The position numbers were made by a program, and so were the translations under genes. DNA of 64,000 nucleotides, from contig NZ_WEZF01000018.1 in NCBI RefSeq assembly GCF_009177065.1, positions 86,489 to 150,488 of the forward strand, in the 5' to 3' direction. The stretch is from Tautonia marina (lineage in GTDB: Bacteria > Planctomycetota > Planctomycetia > Isosphaerales > Isosphaeraceae). Of this stretch, positions 1 to 8,368 are shown piece by piece (the first letter of the stretch is position 1; the number at the start of each line of letters is the position of its first letter). The notes under the pieces are model-generated. The model was not told the origin of the DNA. It searched no databases and saw nothing but the letters and a program-made list of their open reading frames with translations.

Positions 1-1
1 C

Positions 2-523
2 GGCCTCCGGAAGAAAGGGGCCGCGATTCAGGTCGAAGGGAGCGGCCGGGTCGAGAAGTGGCGGCATAACCTTTATGAGTGGCTCGACTTGCGAGGCCAG
101 GGCATGGCGATGGCCGTCCTGGCCGAGCTGATGCTTCGAGGCGCCCAGACCGTCGGCGAGCTGCGCGGGCGGGCCGCCCGGATGGACCCGATTCCGGACC
201 TGGAGACCTTGCAGCCGATCCTGGAGATGCTGGCCGAGCGGGGCCTGGTCGTCTTCCTGACCCCTCCCGGTCAGCGCAGAGGGGTGACGGTCACGCATGG
301 CCTGATGCCGCCCGAGGAGCTGGATCGGGTCCGACAGAGTGTCGCCTCGGCGAGCGACCGTGATAACGACGAGCCGCGACCGGCGCGGTCGAGCGGCGGC
401 GCGGCGTCGGCCGGCCTGGCGGCCGAGGTCGCGAGCCTGCGGGCCGAACTGGAGGCGCTTCGGGGGATCGTGGAGACCCTTTCGACCGACGTGAAAACGT
501 TGAAAGCGTCACTCGGTGAGTGA
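2..523 (+). CDS. yceH: YceH-family (DUF480) protein, C-terminal part, cut by window start
   Basis: The reading frame is open from base 2, so the true start lies outside the window. The visible part matches the second winged-helix half of YceH: a WRHNLYEWL-like helix, then the family signature LRGAQTVGELRGRAARM, then a DP-hypervariable linker. The last ~40 residues form a heptad-rich coiled coil, as at the C-terminus of E. coli YceH. YceH is a conserved protein of poorly known role. The gene ends at a TGA at 521-523, 22 bases before the next start, which suggests cotranscription with the small membrane protein downstream. Identity rests on the motif match. Function is not known. Confidence 0.85.
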   Translation, partial: GLRKKGAAIQVEGSGRVEKWRHNLYEWLDLRGQGMAMAVLAELMLRGAQTVGELRGRAARMDPIPDLETLQPILEMLAERGLVVFLTPPGQRRGVTVTHGLMPPEELDRVRQSVASASDRDNDEPRPARSSGGAASAGLAAEVASLRAELEALRGIVETLSTDVKTLKASLGE

Positions 524-545
524 TCGGGGTCTGGGAGGGCCATCG

Positions 546-833
546 ATGCTGATCGATCGATGGAAGCGTCATCGCCTGAGGGTGTTCGCCGTCGTCGGTA
601 CCGCGCTGATGCTCGTCGGTGGCCTGGTCAAGTGGGTGGGGTTCGAGGAGGCAGGCCGCGCTCTGCTTCTCGTCCTTTGGGGACTTGGCACCGTGCTGAT
701 CGTGCTGATCGTCGCCGACGTGACGGTCCACGCCCTGCTCGGCCGGGGGCAGGCCTGCATGACCTGCGGCCATGTCCGGCCCCTCAGGTCATTCCGTCCG
801 GCAGGCCCCTGCCCCAGGTGCGGCGACTTCTGA
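546..833 (+). CDS. Small membrane protein with C-terminal zinc-ribbon
   Basis: A 95-residue protein. I chose the ATG at 546 because GGGAGG lies just upstream; the frame is open further 5' but overlaps yceH. It has two hydrophobic segments (about residues 11-30 and 38-60), then a soluble tail with two CxxC pairs (CMTCG and CPRCG) spaced like a zinc ribbon. The product is probably an inner-membrane protein with a cytoplasmic metal-binding tail. No family name can be given from sequence alone. It follows yceH closely and may share its transcript. Confidence 0.65.
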   Translation: MLIDRWKRHRLRVFAVVGTALMLVGGLVKWVGFEEAGRALLLVLWGLGTVLIVLIVADVTVHALLGRGQACMTCGHVRPLRSFRPAGPCPRCGDF

Positions 834-931
834 ATTGAGGGGGAAAGGGGGGCTTCCTGGCACCGGAGCCGAACCGGATTTGATCCTGTACGTAAGAATA
901 GAAGAATCGGGCAACATCGCCCGCCTCTGGC

Positions 932-960
932 TTGCGAGTCGGAGCGGGTTGCGGCATAAT
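932..960 (+). promoter_or_regulatory. Sigma-70-type promoter upstream of SRP RNA
   Basis: A -35 box TTGCGA (932-937) and a -10 box CATAAT (955-960) are separated by 17 bases. Predicted transcription starts near 967, which would give a precursor with about 65 extra 5' bases before the SRP RNA domain. The same transcript may also reach dnaX. Confidence 0.6.
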
Positions 961-1032
961 AGGTCTTTCCGCTGGTCCCGAGACAGAGCGGCGACGCGGG
1001 CTCTCGATTTCTTGAGGGGGTCCGGGTGAGTC

Positions 1033-1128
1033 GGGGGGGACCCGAGCAATTGAGGCGCGTGAACCTGGTCAGGGCGGGAACGCAGCAGCCATAAGCGTGA
1101 CCTCGATGTGCCCGGGAGCACCTCCCCG
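1033..1128 (+). ncRNA. ffs: Bacterial small signal recognition particle RNA (4.5S)
   Basis: The invariant SRP domain IV is present: GGTCAGG, a GCG stem capped by a GGAA tetraloop, then AGCAGCC (about 1067-1090). This matches the Ffh-binding hairpin with its asymmetric loop. Flanking sequences can pair (GAGG at 1052-1055 with CCTC at 1101-1104; G-run at 1033-1039 with CCTCCCC at 1121-1127), so the ends are set from pairing and are approximate. SRP RNA with Ffh targets nascent membrane proteins to the Sec translocon. It lies just upstream of dnaX, a placement seen in other bacteria. Confidence 0.92.
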
Positions 1129-1315
1129 GCTCTCCCGGCCTCCTTCGGGATGGGATGAGAGTGGACCCGACACCGACGCGATCCCCGCAAGGGACGATGG
1201 ACTTGCGGAGCAGGTGATCGATCGGAGGGGGATCGGATCGGGTCTGCCAGAAGTTAAAGTGTGAGCGACGACGCCCCCCGTCTGGGTTCCCTCGGCACGA
1301 CGGAGCGCCTTATCC

Positions 1316-3289
1316 GTGGCACGGACCAAACCCAGCGCCCCGGACCCTTCGACCGACTCTCCGAGCGTGGAGACGCTCTCCGTCGCCCCAAGGCGGGAGG
1401 GAGAGGCGTACACGGTCGTGGCTCGCCGCTACCGACCGCAACGGTTCGAGGATGTGGTCGGGCAAGATCACGTGGTTCGGGCCTTGCGCAACGCGATCCG
1501 GATGGATCGGGTGGCCCAGGCGTATCTGTTTAGCGGCACCCGAGGGGTCGGCAAGACCTCGATGGCCCGGATCTTCGCCAAGGCGCTCAACTGCGAGCGG
1601 GGCGGGCCGACGGAAACCCCGTGCAATGAATGCGACACCTGCCGGGCGATCGCCCTGGGGCAGGATGTGGACGTGATCGAGATCGACGGGGCGAGCAACA
1701 ACGGCGTCGAGGCCGTGCGCGAGCTTCGCCAGAACGCCGGATTGCGGCCGAGCCGATCGCGGTTCAAGATTTACTATATTGACGAAGTGCATATGCTTTC
1801 GACCAGCGCCTTCAACGCCCTGTTGAAGACCTTGGAGGAGCCGCCGAGCCACGTCAAGTTCGTCTTCGCCACGACCGAGCCGAACAAGATTCCGATTACC
1901 GTCTTGTCGCGCTGCCAGCGGTTCGACTTTGCCGGGATCGGACCGGAACAGATCGTCGATCAACTGGCGAGCATCTGTGAGCGCGAGGGGATCAAGGCCG
2001 ATCGGGAGGCGTTGCACGTCGTCGCCCGTCGCGCGGCCGGTTCGATGCGGGATGCGCAGTCGTTGCTCGAACAGTTGCTCTCATCGGGGGCCGAGCATCT
2101 GACGGCCGACCGGGTGCATGAGCTGCTCGGGATTGCCGGGGATGACCGGGTCTTGAATCTGCTCGACGCGCTGGCGGATCGATCGCCGGGCCGGGCACTG
2201 GAGATTCTTGATCAGGCGGTCAACGACGGCGTGCAGCCGACCGACGTCTTGAATGCGTCGATCGAGTTTTTACGAGACGTGATGGTCGTCGCCGCTGGAG
2301 CCGAAGTCGCCCCCCTGGCAGCCTTGCCGGGTCAGCGGGAGCAACTGGACGGGCTGGCCGGGCGCTGGACGCTCGACTCGGTGATCGCCGCGCAACAGAT
2401 CCTGGCCGAAACCCGAGGCAGGCTGAGGGGCAGTCCGTTCCCGAGGCTGCTGGTCGAGCTGGCCTTCTGCCGGGTCGCTCGCCTGGAGAACCTGACGGAG
2501 TTGAGCGAGGTGATCGCCCGGCTCTCGGGGCAGGAAGCCGGGGCGCCCCCTCCCGGGCCGGATGGTGCTGTAAAAAAAAAGTCCGTTGAGCCGCTAAGCA
2601 AGGCGGCTCAACGGTCGTCGGGATCGTCAGCATCGGAGGCGAAGACCGCGGCCGAGCCTGCGGCACCGGCCCCGAGGCCAACTCCGGTGAGTGAGCCCTC
2701 CACGCACCTCGGCAATGGGAACGGCAAGCATCGGGGACACGCCGAGGAGGTGGTCGAACGGCCTCTCCCCCCTGCCCCAGAGGGCCGGCACGAGCCGGAG
2801 CGATCGCCGTCTGTAACCGCAACCCAAAGCGGGGACGGGTCGTTGCTGGAGCGTGCCCGATCGGCCTGGCAATCGCTCGTCGATCGGACCGAGGAATTGA
2901 AGCTGCCGGCGCAGTTCAAACGACTGGAACCGTCGGATGTCTCGGAATCGGGACTGGTGGTCGTGGCCGTGCCACCGGCCTACAACTATCTGGCCGATCG
3001 CTGCAATGCTCCCGAGCTGCGGTCGAAGATCGAGGGGCATCTGGCCGAAGCACTGGGCCGGGGCGTCTCGGTCCAGTTCCATCGGGAAGCGTCGACCGCT
3101 CCCGAGCCGAGCGTCATCGAGCCCGGCTCGTCGGCGCATCAGGCCGTGCTGGAGGATGATCTGGCCCAGCAGCTTGTCGCCCGGTTCGAGGCCCAGTTGC
3201 GGCGGGTCGAGGTGGAACCGGAACGCCGAGCCGGGTCCGAGACCGACTCCGAACCTGACTCGGAGGCCGGAGCCGAGGCCGACGACTGA
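1316..3289 (+). CDS. dnaX: DNA polymerase III subunit tau (gamma by recoding)
   Basis: A 657-residue clamp-loader ATPase. Walker A GTRGVGKTS is at residues 74-82, four zinc-binding Cys at 93, 103, 106 and 109, Walker B/DExH at 152-161 (IDEVH), and the SRC sensor at 198-200. Domain III follows, then a low-complexity linker and a tau-like C-terminal domain from about residue 515. The start is GTG 1316 with GGAG ten bases upstream. Within the linker, codons GTA AAA AAA AAG precede a strong hairpin (see the separate entry), so the gene probably makes both full-length tau and a gamma form of about 424 residues. The acidic Glu/Asp/Ser-rich C-terminal tail is not conserved. ybaB and recR follow as an operon, a classic arrangement. 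Confidence 0.97.
   Translation: MARTKPSAPDPSTDSPSVETLSVAPRREGEAYTVVARRYRPQRFEDVVGQDHVVRALRNAIRMDRVAQAYLFSGTRGVGKTSMARIFAKALNCERGGPTETPCNECDTCRAIALGQDVDVIEIDGASNNGVEAVRELRQNAGLRPSRSRFKIYYIDEVHMLSTSAFNALLKTLEEPPSHVKFVFATTEPNKIPITVLSRCQRFDFAGIGPEQIVDQLASICEREGIKADREALHVVARRAAGSMRDAQSLLEQLLSSGAEHLTADRVHELLGIAGDDRVLNLLDALADRSPGRALEILDQAVNDGVQPTDVLNASIEFLRDVMVVAAGAEVAPLAALPGQREQLDGLAGRWTLDSVIAAQQILAETRGRLRGSPFPRLLVELAFCRVARLENLTELSEVIARLSGQEAGAPPPGPDGAVKKKSVEPLSKAAQRSSGSSASEAKTAAEPAAPAPRPTPVSEPSTHLGNGNGKHRGHAEEVVERPLPPAPEGRHEPERSPSVTATQSGDGSLLERARSAWQSLVDRTEELKLPAQFKRLEPSDVSESGLVVVAVPPAYNYLADRCNAPELRSKIEGHLAEALGRGVSVQFHREASTAPEPSVIEPGSSAHQAVLEDDLAQQLVARFEAQLRRVEVEPERRAGSETDSEPDSEAGAEADD
2572..2614 (+). 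promoter_or_regulatory. Programmed frameshift / slippage cassette in dnaX
   Basis: Nine A residues (2572-2580) plus G2581 contain A AAA AAG in the same reading phase as the E. coli dnaX slippery heptamer. Two bases later comes a perfect 12-bp stem (2583-2594 with 2603-2614) around an 8-base loop. The -1 frame reads Val-Arg-stop (TGA 2587-2589) and the +1 frame stops at TAA 2595-2597. Either ribosomal -1 frameshifting or transcriptional slippage on A9 would therefore yield a truncated gamma-like subunit. The hairpin starts closer to the slip site than in E. coli, which may favour slippage. Read on the minus strand it resembles an intrinsic terminator, but no minus-strand gene ends there. Confidence 0.88.
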
Positions 3290-3401
3290 CGAACCGACTC
3301 CGAAGGTTCCTGGAGCGGCGCATCGCGTCGTTTCTCGTCGCCATTCTCTGGCTCCTTATCGTTTTCTGATGGATTCAATCGACCTGCGAGGAGGAGACGA
3401 G

Positions 3402-3749
3402 ATGTTCGGGAACCTTGGCAATCTTGCCGACCTGATGCGCAACGCCGGAAAGATCCGGGAACAGATGGAACAGGCCGCCGAGCAGCTCGGCTCGGTTCAG
3501 GTGGAAGGCTCGGCCGGCGGGGGAGTCGTCAAGGCGACCGTCAATGGTCGGATGGAACTGATTTCGGTGCGGATCGATCCGAAACTGACCACCGACGGTG
3601 ATGTCGAGCTGCTGGAAGACCTGGTGACCAGCGCAGTCAACCAGGCCATGAATCGGGCTCGGGAGGAAGCGGCGAAAACGATGACCGGCGGCATGGGCCT
3701 GAACATGCCGGGGCTCGACTCGCTGTTTCCCGGAGGAGGCCGACCGTGA
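3402..3749 (+). CDS. ybaB: YbaB/EbfC-family nucleoid-associated protein
   Basis: A 115-residue protein with the YbaB pattern: N-terminal MFGNLGNL, a helical stretch rich in Gln/Glu (KIREQMEQAAEQL), the GGGVVKATVNG beta-strand core, and a C-terminal helix ending in a Gly/Met-rich tail. The ATG at 3402 follows a strong GAGGAGGAGA site. The frame is open upstream but lacks similarity. YbaB dimers bind DNA and are often encoded between dnaX and recR, exactly as here. The stop codon overlaps the recR start. Confidence 0.95.
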   Translation: MFGNLGNLADLMRNAGKIREQMEQAAEQLGSVQVEGSAGGGVVKATVNGRMELISVRIDPKLTTDGDVELLEDLVTSAVNQAMNRAREEAAKTMTGGMGLNMPGLDSLFPGGGRP

Positions 3750-4387
3750 GCGCCCGCGGTTTCGGCGACCCGGTTCCGGTTGATCCGAGCGCCTCGGGAA
3801 CGGTCGATCGCCTGGTCCGAGCGCTCGGCCGGTTGCCTGGGATCGGAGCCAAGAGCGCCGAGCGGCTGGCCCACCACCTGATCCGATGCCCGCTTGAGGA
3901 TGCCATCGCCCTGGCCGAGGCGATCCGGGCGGCGCGCGATCAGATTCATCACTGCGCGCTTTGCGGGCATCTGACCGAGTCAGGACAGGACCGCTGCTCC
4001 ATCTGCCGAGACCCGAGGCGTGATGAGGGCCTGGTCTGCGTGGTCGAACAGTCGCGCGATTTGATGGCGCTGGAGAAGGCCGGAACCTACAACGGGCGCT
4101 ACCACGTTTTGCACGGCCGGCTGGCCCCGTTGCAAGGGGTCTTCGAAGATCAGTTGAATCTGGCCGGCCTGGAACAGCGGGTCCGAGCGGGGGGAATTCG
4201 GGAGGTGATTCTGGCCACGAACCCGACGCTCGAGGGCGACGCGACCGCGCGGCTAGTGGCCGATCGGCTCGGGCCGTTCGACGTGCCCATCACCCGACTG
4301 GCCCGAGGGCTCGCCTCGGGCGGCTCGCTGGAGTTCGCCAACAAGGAGATGCTGGCCGACGCCCTGCAGGGCCGTCAGCAGTATTGA
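3746..4387 (+). CDS. recR: Recombination mediator RecR
   Basis: A 213-residue protein containing, in order, an N-terminal helix-hairpin-helix (LGRLPGIGAKSAERLAHH), a C4 zinc finger (CALCG then CSIC), a Toprim domain (VCVVEQSRDLMALE) and the C-terminal Walker-B-like region. Length is typical for RecR. With RecF/RecO it loads RecA onto gapped DNA. The GTG start at 3746 overlaps the ybaB stop (GTGA), indicating translational coupling. It is the last gene of the dnaX-ybaB-recR operon. The N-terminus carries about 15 extra residues before the usual start. Confidence 0.97.
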   Translation: MSARGFGDPVPVDPSASGTVDRLVRALGRLPGIGAKSAERLAHHLIRCPLEDAIALAEAIRAARDQIHHCALCGHLTESGQDRCSICRDPRRDEGLVCVVEQSRDLMALEKAGTYNGRYHVLHGRLAPLQGVFEDQLNLAGLEQRVRAGGIREVILATNPTLEGDATARLVADRLGPFDVPITRLARGLASGGSLEFANKEMLADALQGRQQY

Positions 4388-4674
4388 TCGCGGACGAGGG
4401 GTAGGAGCGAGGCCCTTCGCGTCGTGCCGGGTCAGCGCGACCGGCCCGAGCCGTTGCGAAATCACCCGGAACTTTCGGGATCGCAGAGAACTGCCCTCCC
4501 GTTCCACGGCAGTCGATGGTATGATTTTTGCTGTTCGATGTTCCTCAACGCCAGAGATGCTGGTCGTCGGCGGTTCGGTCGTTGGCAGGGATGGCGCCAG
4601 GGGCCATCCTGAATTGCCCAGGAACCGGATCAGGGACGATTTGCCCCGGGACACTTCGCGGAAGCTCAACGCGT

Positions 4675-6102
4675 ATGCGGCTCGATACCTCTCAACAAAT
4701 GCGGACCGACATGCGAATGCGCATGGCGCCCCGCATGATTCAATCCATGGAAATTCTGCAACTGCCGTGGCTTGCGCTGCAGGAGCGGATTGACCAGGAA
4801 TTGATCGAGAATCCGATCCTCGAAGACCTTCGGGAGTCGGTCGCTCCGGAAGGTCAGGTCGAGGAACCCTCGACGGACGACGACGCGAAGGTTGACGAGA
4901 CGGAAATTTACGACGACTGGGACAACTGGGACACGTCGGGCGAACAGCACCGTCCGAGCCGGGCGGCGCTGATCGAGGAATCGGATCGCAAGCACGACGC
5001 GATGCAGAACATGGCGTCGCGTCCCCCGTCGTTGCACGACTCGCTGACGGAGCAACTGTCGTTTCCGGATCTCGACCCGAAGGTTCGGGGGCTGGCCGAG
5101 TACATCATTTCGAACCTGGACGAGAACGGGTACTTCACCGGGATGGATATTCCCGACCTGGTGCGAGACGCCGGCGGCGCGGTCACGTTCGAGCAGGCCG
5201 AGCAGGCGCTGGCCCTGGTGCAAAAGCTGGATCCGCCGGGGATCGGCGCGCGGAATCTGCGCGAGTGCCTCTTGTTGCAACTGACGCCGGAGACACCGCA
5301 CGTCGAGGTCCTTCGCCTGCTGGTGAGCAACCACCTGGACGACATCCAGCAGAATCGCTTGCCGGTGATCGAGAAGAAGACGGGGTTGTCGCTGGCCGAG
5401 ATCAAGGAAGGGCTGGAACAGCTTCGGCGGCTCGATCCGAAGCCCGGAGCGCGGTTCAATCCGGGATCGGCGCAGTATGTGGTGCCCGACCTGATTGTCG
5501 AGCCCGACGAGCACGGGGACTATCAGGTCCGGCTGGTCGATGAACACGCGCCGCAGTTGACCATCTCGCGGCGGTATCAGCGGATGCTGAAGGATCGCGG
5601 GGGAGACCCGGAGGCTCGGGCCTTTATTCAGAAGAAGATTCAGTCGGCCCGCTGGCTGATCGAGTCGATCGAGCAACGGCGCAGCACGTTGTTGAAGGTG
5701 GCCAAGGCGATCATCGCCCATCAGCGCGACTTTCTCGACAAGGGGCCCGAGGCGATCCAGCCGTTGAAGATGCAGCAGATCGCCGATCAGGTGGGCGTGC
5801 ACGTGACGACCGTGAGCCGGGCCGTCGATGACAAGTGGGTTCAGACCCCCCGGGGGATCTTCGCCCTGAAACGATTCTTTGGCGGCGGCACAGTGAGCGC
5901 CGACGGGGAGGAAATCGCCTGGGACACGATCAAGCAAAAGTTGACCGAGATCATCGCCAAGGAAGACAAGAGCAAGCCCCTCTCCGATGAAGAAATCGTC
6001 GACGAACTGGGCCGGCAAGGGCTGACCGTCGCTCGGCGAACCGTGACGAAATACCGCAAGGCCATGCGGATTCCGTCGAGCCGGCATCGGAAAGAATTCT
6101 GA
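4675..6102 (+). CDS. rpoN: RNA polymerase sigma-54 factor
   Basis: A 475-residue protein with the full sigma-54 layout: the Gln/Met/Leu-rich region I (RMAPRMIQSMEILQLP), an acidic region II, the core-binding domain, a helix-turn-helix (QQIADQVGVHVTTVSRAV), and the C-terminal RpoN box (ARRTVTKYRKAMRIPSS) that reads the -24 element. I chose ATG 4675 because it gives the normal region I and has GGAAG ten bases upstream. The open frame extends about 50 residues further 5' without similarity. Sigma-54 needs an AAA+ activator; none is encoded in this window. The 287-base gap before it holds a TATGAT box (4520-4525) without a convincing -35. Confidence 0.96.
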   Translation: MRLDTSQQMRTDMRMRMAPRMIQSMEILQLPWLALQERIDQELIENPILEDLRESVAPEGQVEEPSTDDDAKVDETEIYDDWDNWDTSGEQHRPSRAALIEESDRKHDAMQNMASRPPSLHDSLTEQLSFPDLDPKVRGLAEYIISNLDENGYFTGMDIPDLVRDAGGAVTFEQAEQALALVQKLDPPGIGARNLRECLLLQLTPETPHVEVLRLLVSNHLDDIQQNRLPVIEKKTGLSLAEIKEGLEQLRRLDPKPGARFNPGSAQYVVPDLIVEPDEHGDYQVRLVDEHAPQLTISRRYQRMLKDRGGDPEARAFIQKKIQSARWLIESIEQRRSTLLKVAKAIIAHQRDFLDKGPEAIQPLKMQQIADQVGVHVTTVSRAVDDKWVQTPRGIFALKRFFGGGTVSADGEEIAWDTIKQKLTEIIAKEDKSKPLSDEEIVDELGRQGLTVARRTVTKYRKAMRIPSSRHRKEF

Positions 6103-6169
6103 TCGCACGTGGGTGAGCCTGCGGAACCAGGCCCAGAGTCGCCTTAATCCACATAGACTCTCCCCCATA

Positions 6170-6197
6170 TTGCCAAAAATAGCCTGCATGCTATAAT
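6170..6197 (+). promoter_or_regulatory. Near-consensus sigma-70 promoter of the sensor gene
   Basis: TTGCCA (6170-6175), a 16-base spacer and a perfect TATAAT (6192-6197). Transcription would start near 6204, giving a ~45-base leader. It is one of the best promoter matches in the window, so the sensor gene is probably well expressed by the housekeeping sigma factor. Confidence 0.75.
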
Positions 6198-6250
6198 CAA
6201 TCAGTTCAGGAGGACATTTTCGACGGCAGTTCCATCAGGGAGTGATGACA

Positions 6251-7741
6251 ATGACCGTGTCGCTTCGATTGGCTGAACTCCACGTTGATCCCGAGGAGCT
6301 TCGTGTCATTGAGCACGCGGTCGAGGCCGAAGGGGGCTCGATCACCATCCGGCACGTGGATTGCCCGACGTCGTTGGGAAGGCTCGGACCGGTCGATGCG
6401 GATGTGATTGTAGCCTTGCACCGGCCGGGGCCCTCGGATGCTCGCAACTGGCTGCCGCTGAGGAAATCCGGACTGGGGCCTCCCGTGATTCTCATCACGG
6501 AGGAGGAGTCGCTCGAACAGTTTGAGCAGTTTCGGAAACTCGGGACGTACACGGTTGTCCCTCGGGGCCATTCCGCGTGCCTGGTGCAGGCGGTTCGCCT
6601 GGCGGTGGGGTCGTCGATCCTGGTTCCGTCATTTGGGCTGACGACGGGTCCTCCCGCCGAGGCCGAACACCGCCGGCTGGCCGGATTGCTGCGGGTGATT
6701 GGCCACAACATGAGGGATCTGCTCGGGGTCATCACCAACGCGGTGGAAGTCCTGTCGTTCCAGAACGTCTCGGGCTCGTTGAGCCAGCAGCGGACCATCG
6801 AGCTGCTCGATCGGCAATGCCAGCGCATGGCCGGATTGCTGGATGATTCGTCGGAGATTGCCCGAATCGAGTCGGGAGAGGCTCCGGAAGTGGTTGAGGT
6901 CTTCGAGCTGGGCGACCTGATGATGCGGGCGATTCGACGGGCGCAGCAAGAGGCTCGGGACGAGCAGGTGGATTTCGATCGTGTTCCGCGCCCGGCCCCG
7001 CTCTGGGTGCGGACCGATGCCCGGCGGCTCGAACATCTGATCCGCCATGGTTTGCATTATTGTCGTCGAGCCGCCCGGGCCTGTGAGCTGATCCGGATCG
7101 ACTGGCGACTCACAACCGACCGGTTGGAACTGGTCTTTGAGGTGTTGCCAGGGGTCTCGCACTTCGAGATGCCGAGGTCCGACAAGGCCATTGACCTGGA
7201 CCTGTTTCTGGCGTCCATCTTCGCCGACCGGCTCGGGGGCGTGCTCCGGCCAGGGCCACCGTTTCTGGTCGAATTACCCGGGACCATCGTTCAGGGCGGG
7301 GTGCCGGACGAAGCCAGGGCGGCCCCCAGACCGACGGGTCCGCCGCCACCTCGCCGGTCGGCCGGTCACGTCTTGCTGGTCGATGAGAATCTGGAGTCGA
7401 TCCAGGCCCTCGGTCTCCTGATTGGTCGCCTGGGCTGGCATGTTCGGGCCACCCCGAGAATCGACGAGGCTCGGGAGATGATCCAGGCCTTTCGGCCTCA
7501 TGTCGTGCTGATCGGGCTGCACATGCCGTTCATCGAGGGGCAATCGCTCGCCCGGAGCATCCGGCACGACCTGGTCATGGGCGCTCCCCTGCTGATCGGG
7601 ATTAGCAGTTCATCCCATCCGCCGACAATCGACCGGGACGGCGAGCGAACGTTTGACCACATTGTGACCAAGCCGGTTCGGCTGGCGGAGCTGGCCGCCC
7701 TGCTGGGAGCCGCAGGTTCGCAGAGGGCGGCATCGAGTTGA
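6251..7741 (+). CDS. Degenerate hybrid sensor kinase / pseudo-receiver protein
   Basis: A 496-residue cytoplasmic protein. The N-terminal ~115 residues resemble a receiver fold. Residues ~135-200 form a HisKA-like helical pair with His152 in GHNMRDLL. Residues ~205-350 sit where an ATPase domain belongs, but I see no N-box Asn, no DxG and no GxG lid. The C-terminal 120 residues are a receiver domain (VLLVDEN start, conserved Lys474 in KPV) whose phospho-acceptor Asp is replaced by Gly422 (VLIGLHMP). It therefore looks unable to bind ATP or accept phosphate in the normal way and may act as a protein-interaction scaffold. Of the starts GTG 6242, ATG 6245 and ATG 6251, the last has the best spacing to AGGGAG. 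Confidence 0.75.
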   Translation: MTVSLRLAELHVDPEELRVIEHAVEAEGGSITIRHVDCPTSLGRLGPVDADVIVALHRPGPSDARNWLPLRKSGLGPPVILITEEESLEQFEQFRKLGTYTVVPRGHSACLVQAVRLAVGSSILVPSFGLTTGPPAEAEHRRLAGLLRVIGHNMRDLLGVITNAVEVLSFQNVSGSLSQQRTIELLDRQCQRMAGLLDDSSEIARIESGEAPEVVEVFELGDLMMRAIRRAQQEARDEQVDFDRVPRPAPLWVRTDARRLEHLIRHGLHYCRRAARACELIRIDWRLTTDRLELVFEVLPGVSHFEMPRSDKAIDLDLFLASIFADRLGGVLRPGPPFLVELPGTIVQGGVPDEARAAPRPTGPPPPRRSAGHVLLVDENLESIQALGLLIGRLGWHVRATPRIDEAREMIQAFRPHVVLIGLHMPFIEGQSLARSIRHDLVMGAPLLIGISSSSHPPTIDRDGERTFDHIVTKPVRLAELAALLGAAGSQRAASS

Positions 7742-7760
7742 CCGGGCCGAGACGCCCGAA

Positions 7761-8324
7761 TCACTCGGGAGCCGAGTCGTTGCGTGCGGGTGACGCGGGG
7801 AAGGGCCGAAATTCGGCACCATAAAGCCGTCGAATCGCAGTCTCGAAGCCGAGAATGCGGGTCGCGTCGAGGATCATGGACACCTCCCGGCTGCCGATCG
7901 ACCGGACGAGTTCCAGCAGCGCCTCCTCTTCAGGAGGGACCGAGGAACGATCCTGGCAGGGATCGTCTTGCAGCGTGTCATCGGCCAGGAAGTCAACCGA
8001 GACATCGAGTGCCCGGGCGAGCCGCAGGATGTTGTGTAATCCTGGCCGCTTGGATTGCCCCTTGAGGAGCCGGGAAACCTCGGAGTCGCTGACCCCCGAT
8101 TTCTGGGCCAAGGCTTGCTGAGACAACCCAAGCTGAATCATCCGGCGATCCAACTTCCGGGCCAGCGTTCTCGCGGGAGAGTTCTGGGCAGACACGGCTT
8201 GGGGTGCTCGGGAATCGGACTGCCGCGCGCTGTGGTGGACAGTCCCCGAATGTGGGGGAGAAACCTTGCGGGACGGTTCCACCGTGGCGGGGAACCGCTC
8301 ATTGGAGGTGTGTGGTGGTGACAT
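7761..8324 (-). CDS. XRE-family transcriptional regulator
   Basis: A 187-residue protein. A Cro/CI-type helix-turn-helix occupies about residues 52-115 (LSQQALAQKSGVSDSEVSRLLKG). Before it is a ~50-residue polar, probably disordered, N-terminus; after it an acidic linker and a short helical tail. ATG 8324 has no clear ribosome site, so a shorter start is possible. The gene converges on the sensor gene with only 19 bases between the stops. An imperfect palindrome 45 bases upstream of its start could be its own operator. The regulated genes are unknown. Confidence 0.8.
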   Translation of the reverse strand: MSPPHTSNERFPATVEPSRKVSPPHSGTVHHSARQSDSRAPQAVSAQNSPARTLARKLDRRMIQLGLSQQALAQKSGVSDSEVSRLLKGQSKRPGLHNILRLARALDVSVDFLADDTLQDDPCQDRSSVPPEEEALLELVRSIGSREVSMILDATRILGFETAIRRLYGAEFRPFPASPARNDSAPE

Positions 8325-8368
8325 ACTGGAATCAGCGTCCCTTGACCGGCGAATGGACCAAGATTTTT

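Noticed and set aside
2572..2614. Intrinsic terminator on the minus strand (hairpin plus T9)
   Set aside because: No minus-strand gene ends here; the phase of the A-run and the stops in other frames fit dnaX recoding better.
4666..6189. A 507-codon open frame on the minus strand opposite rpoN
   Set aside because: High-GC coding DNA often leaves the antisense frame open; no ribosome site, no recognisable domain, and rpoN fully explains the region.
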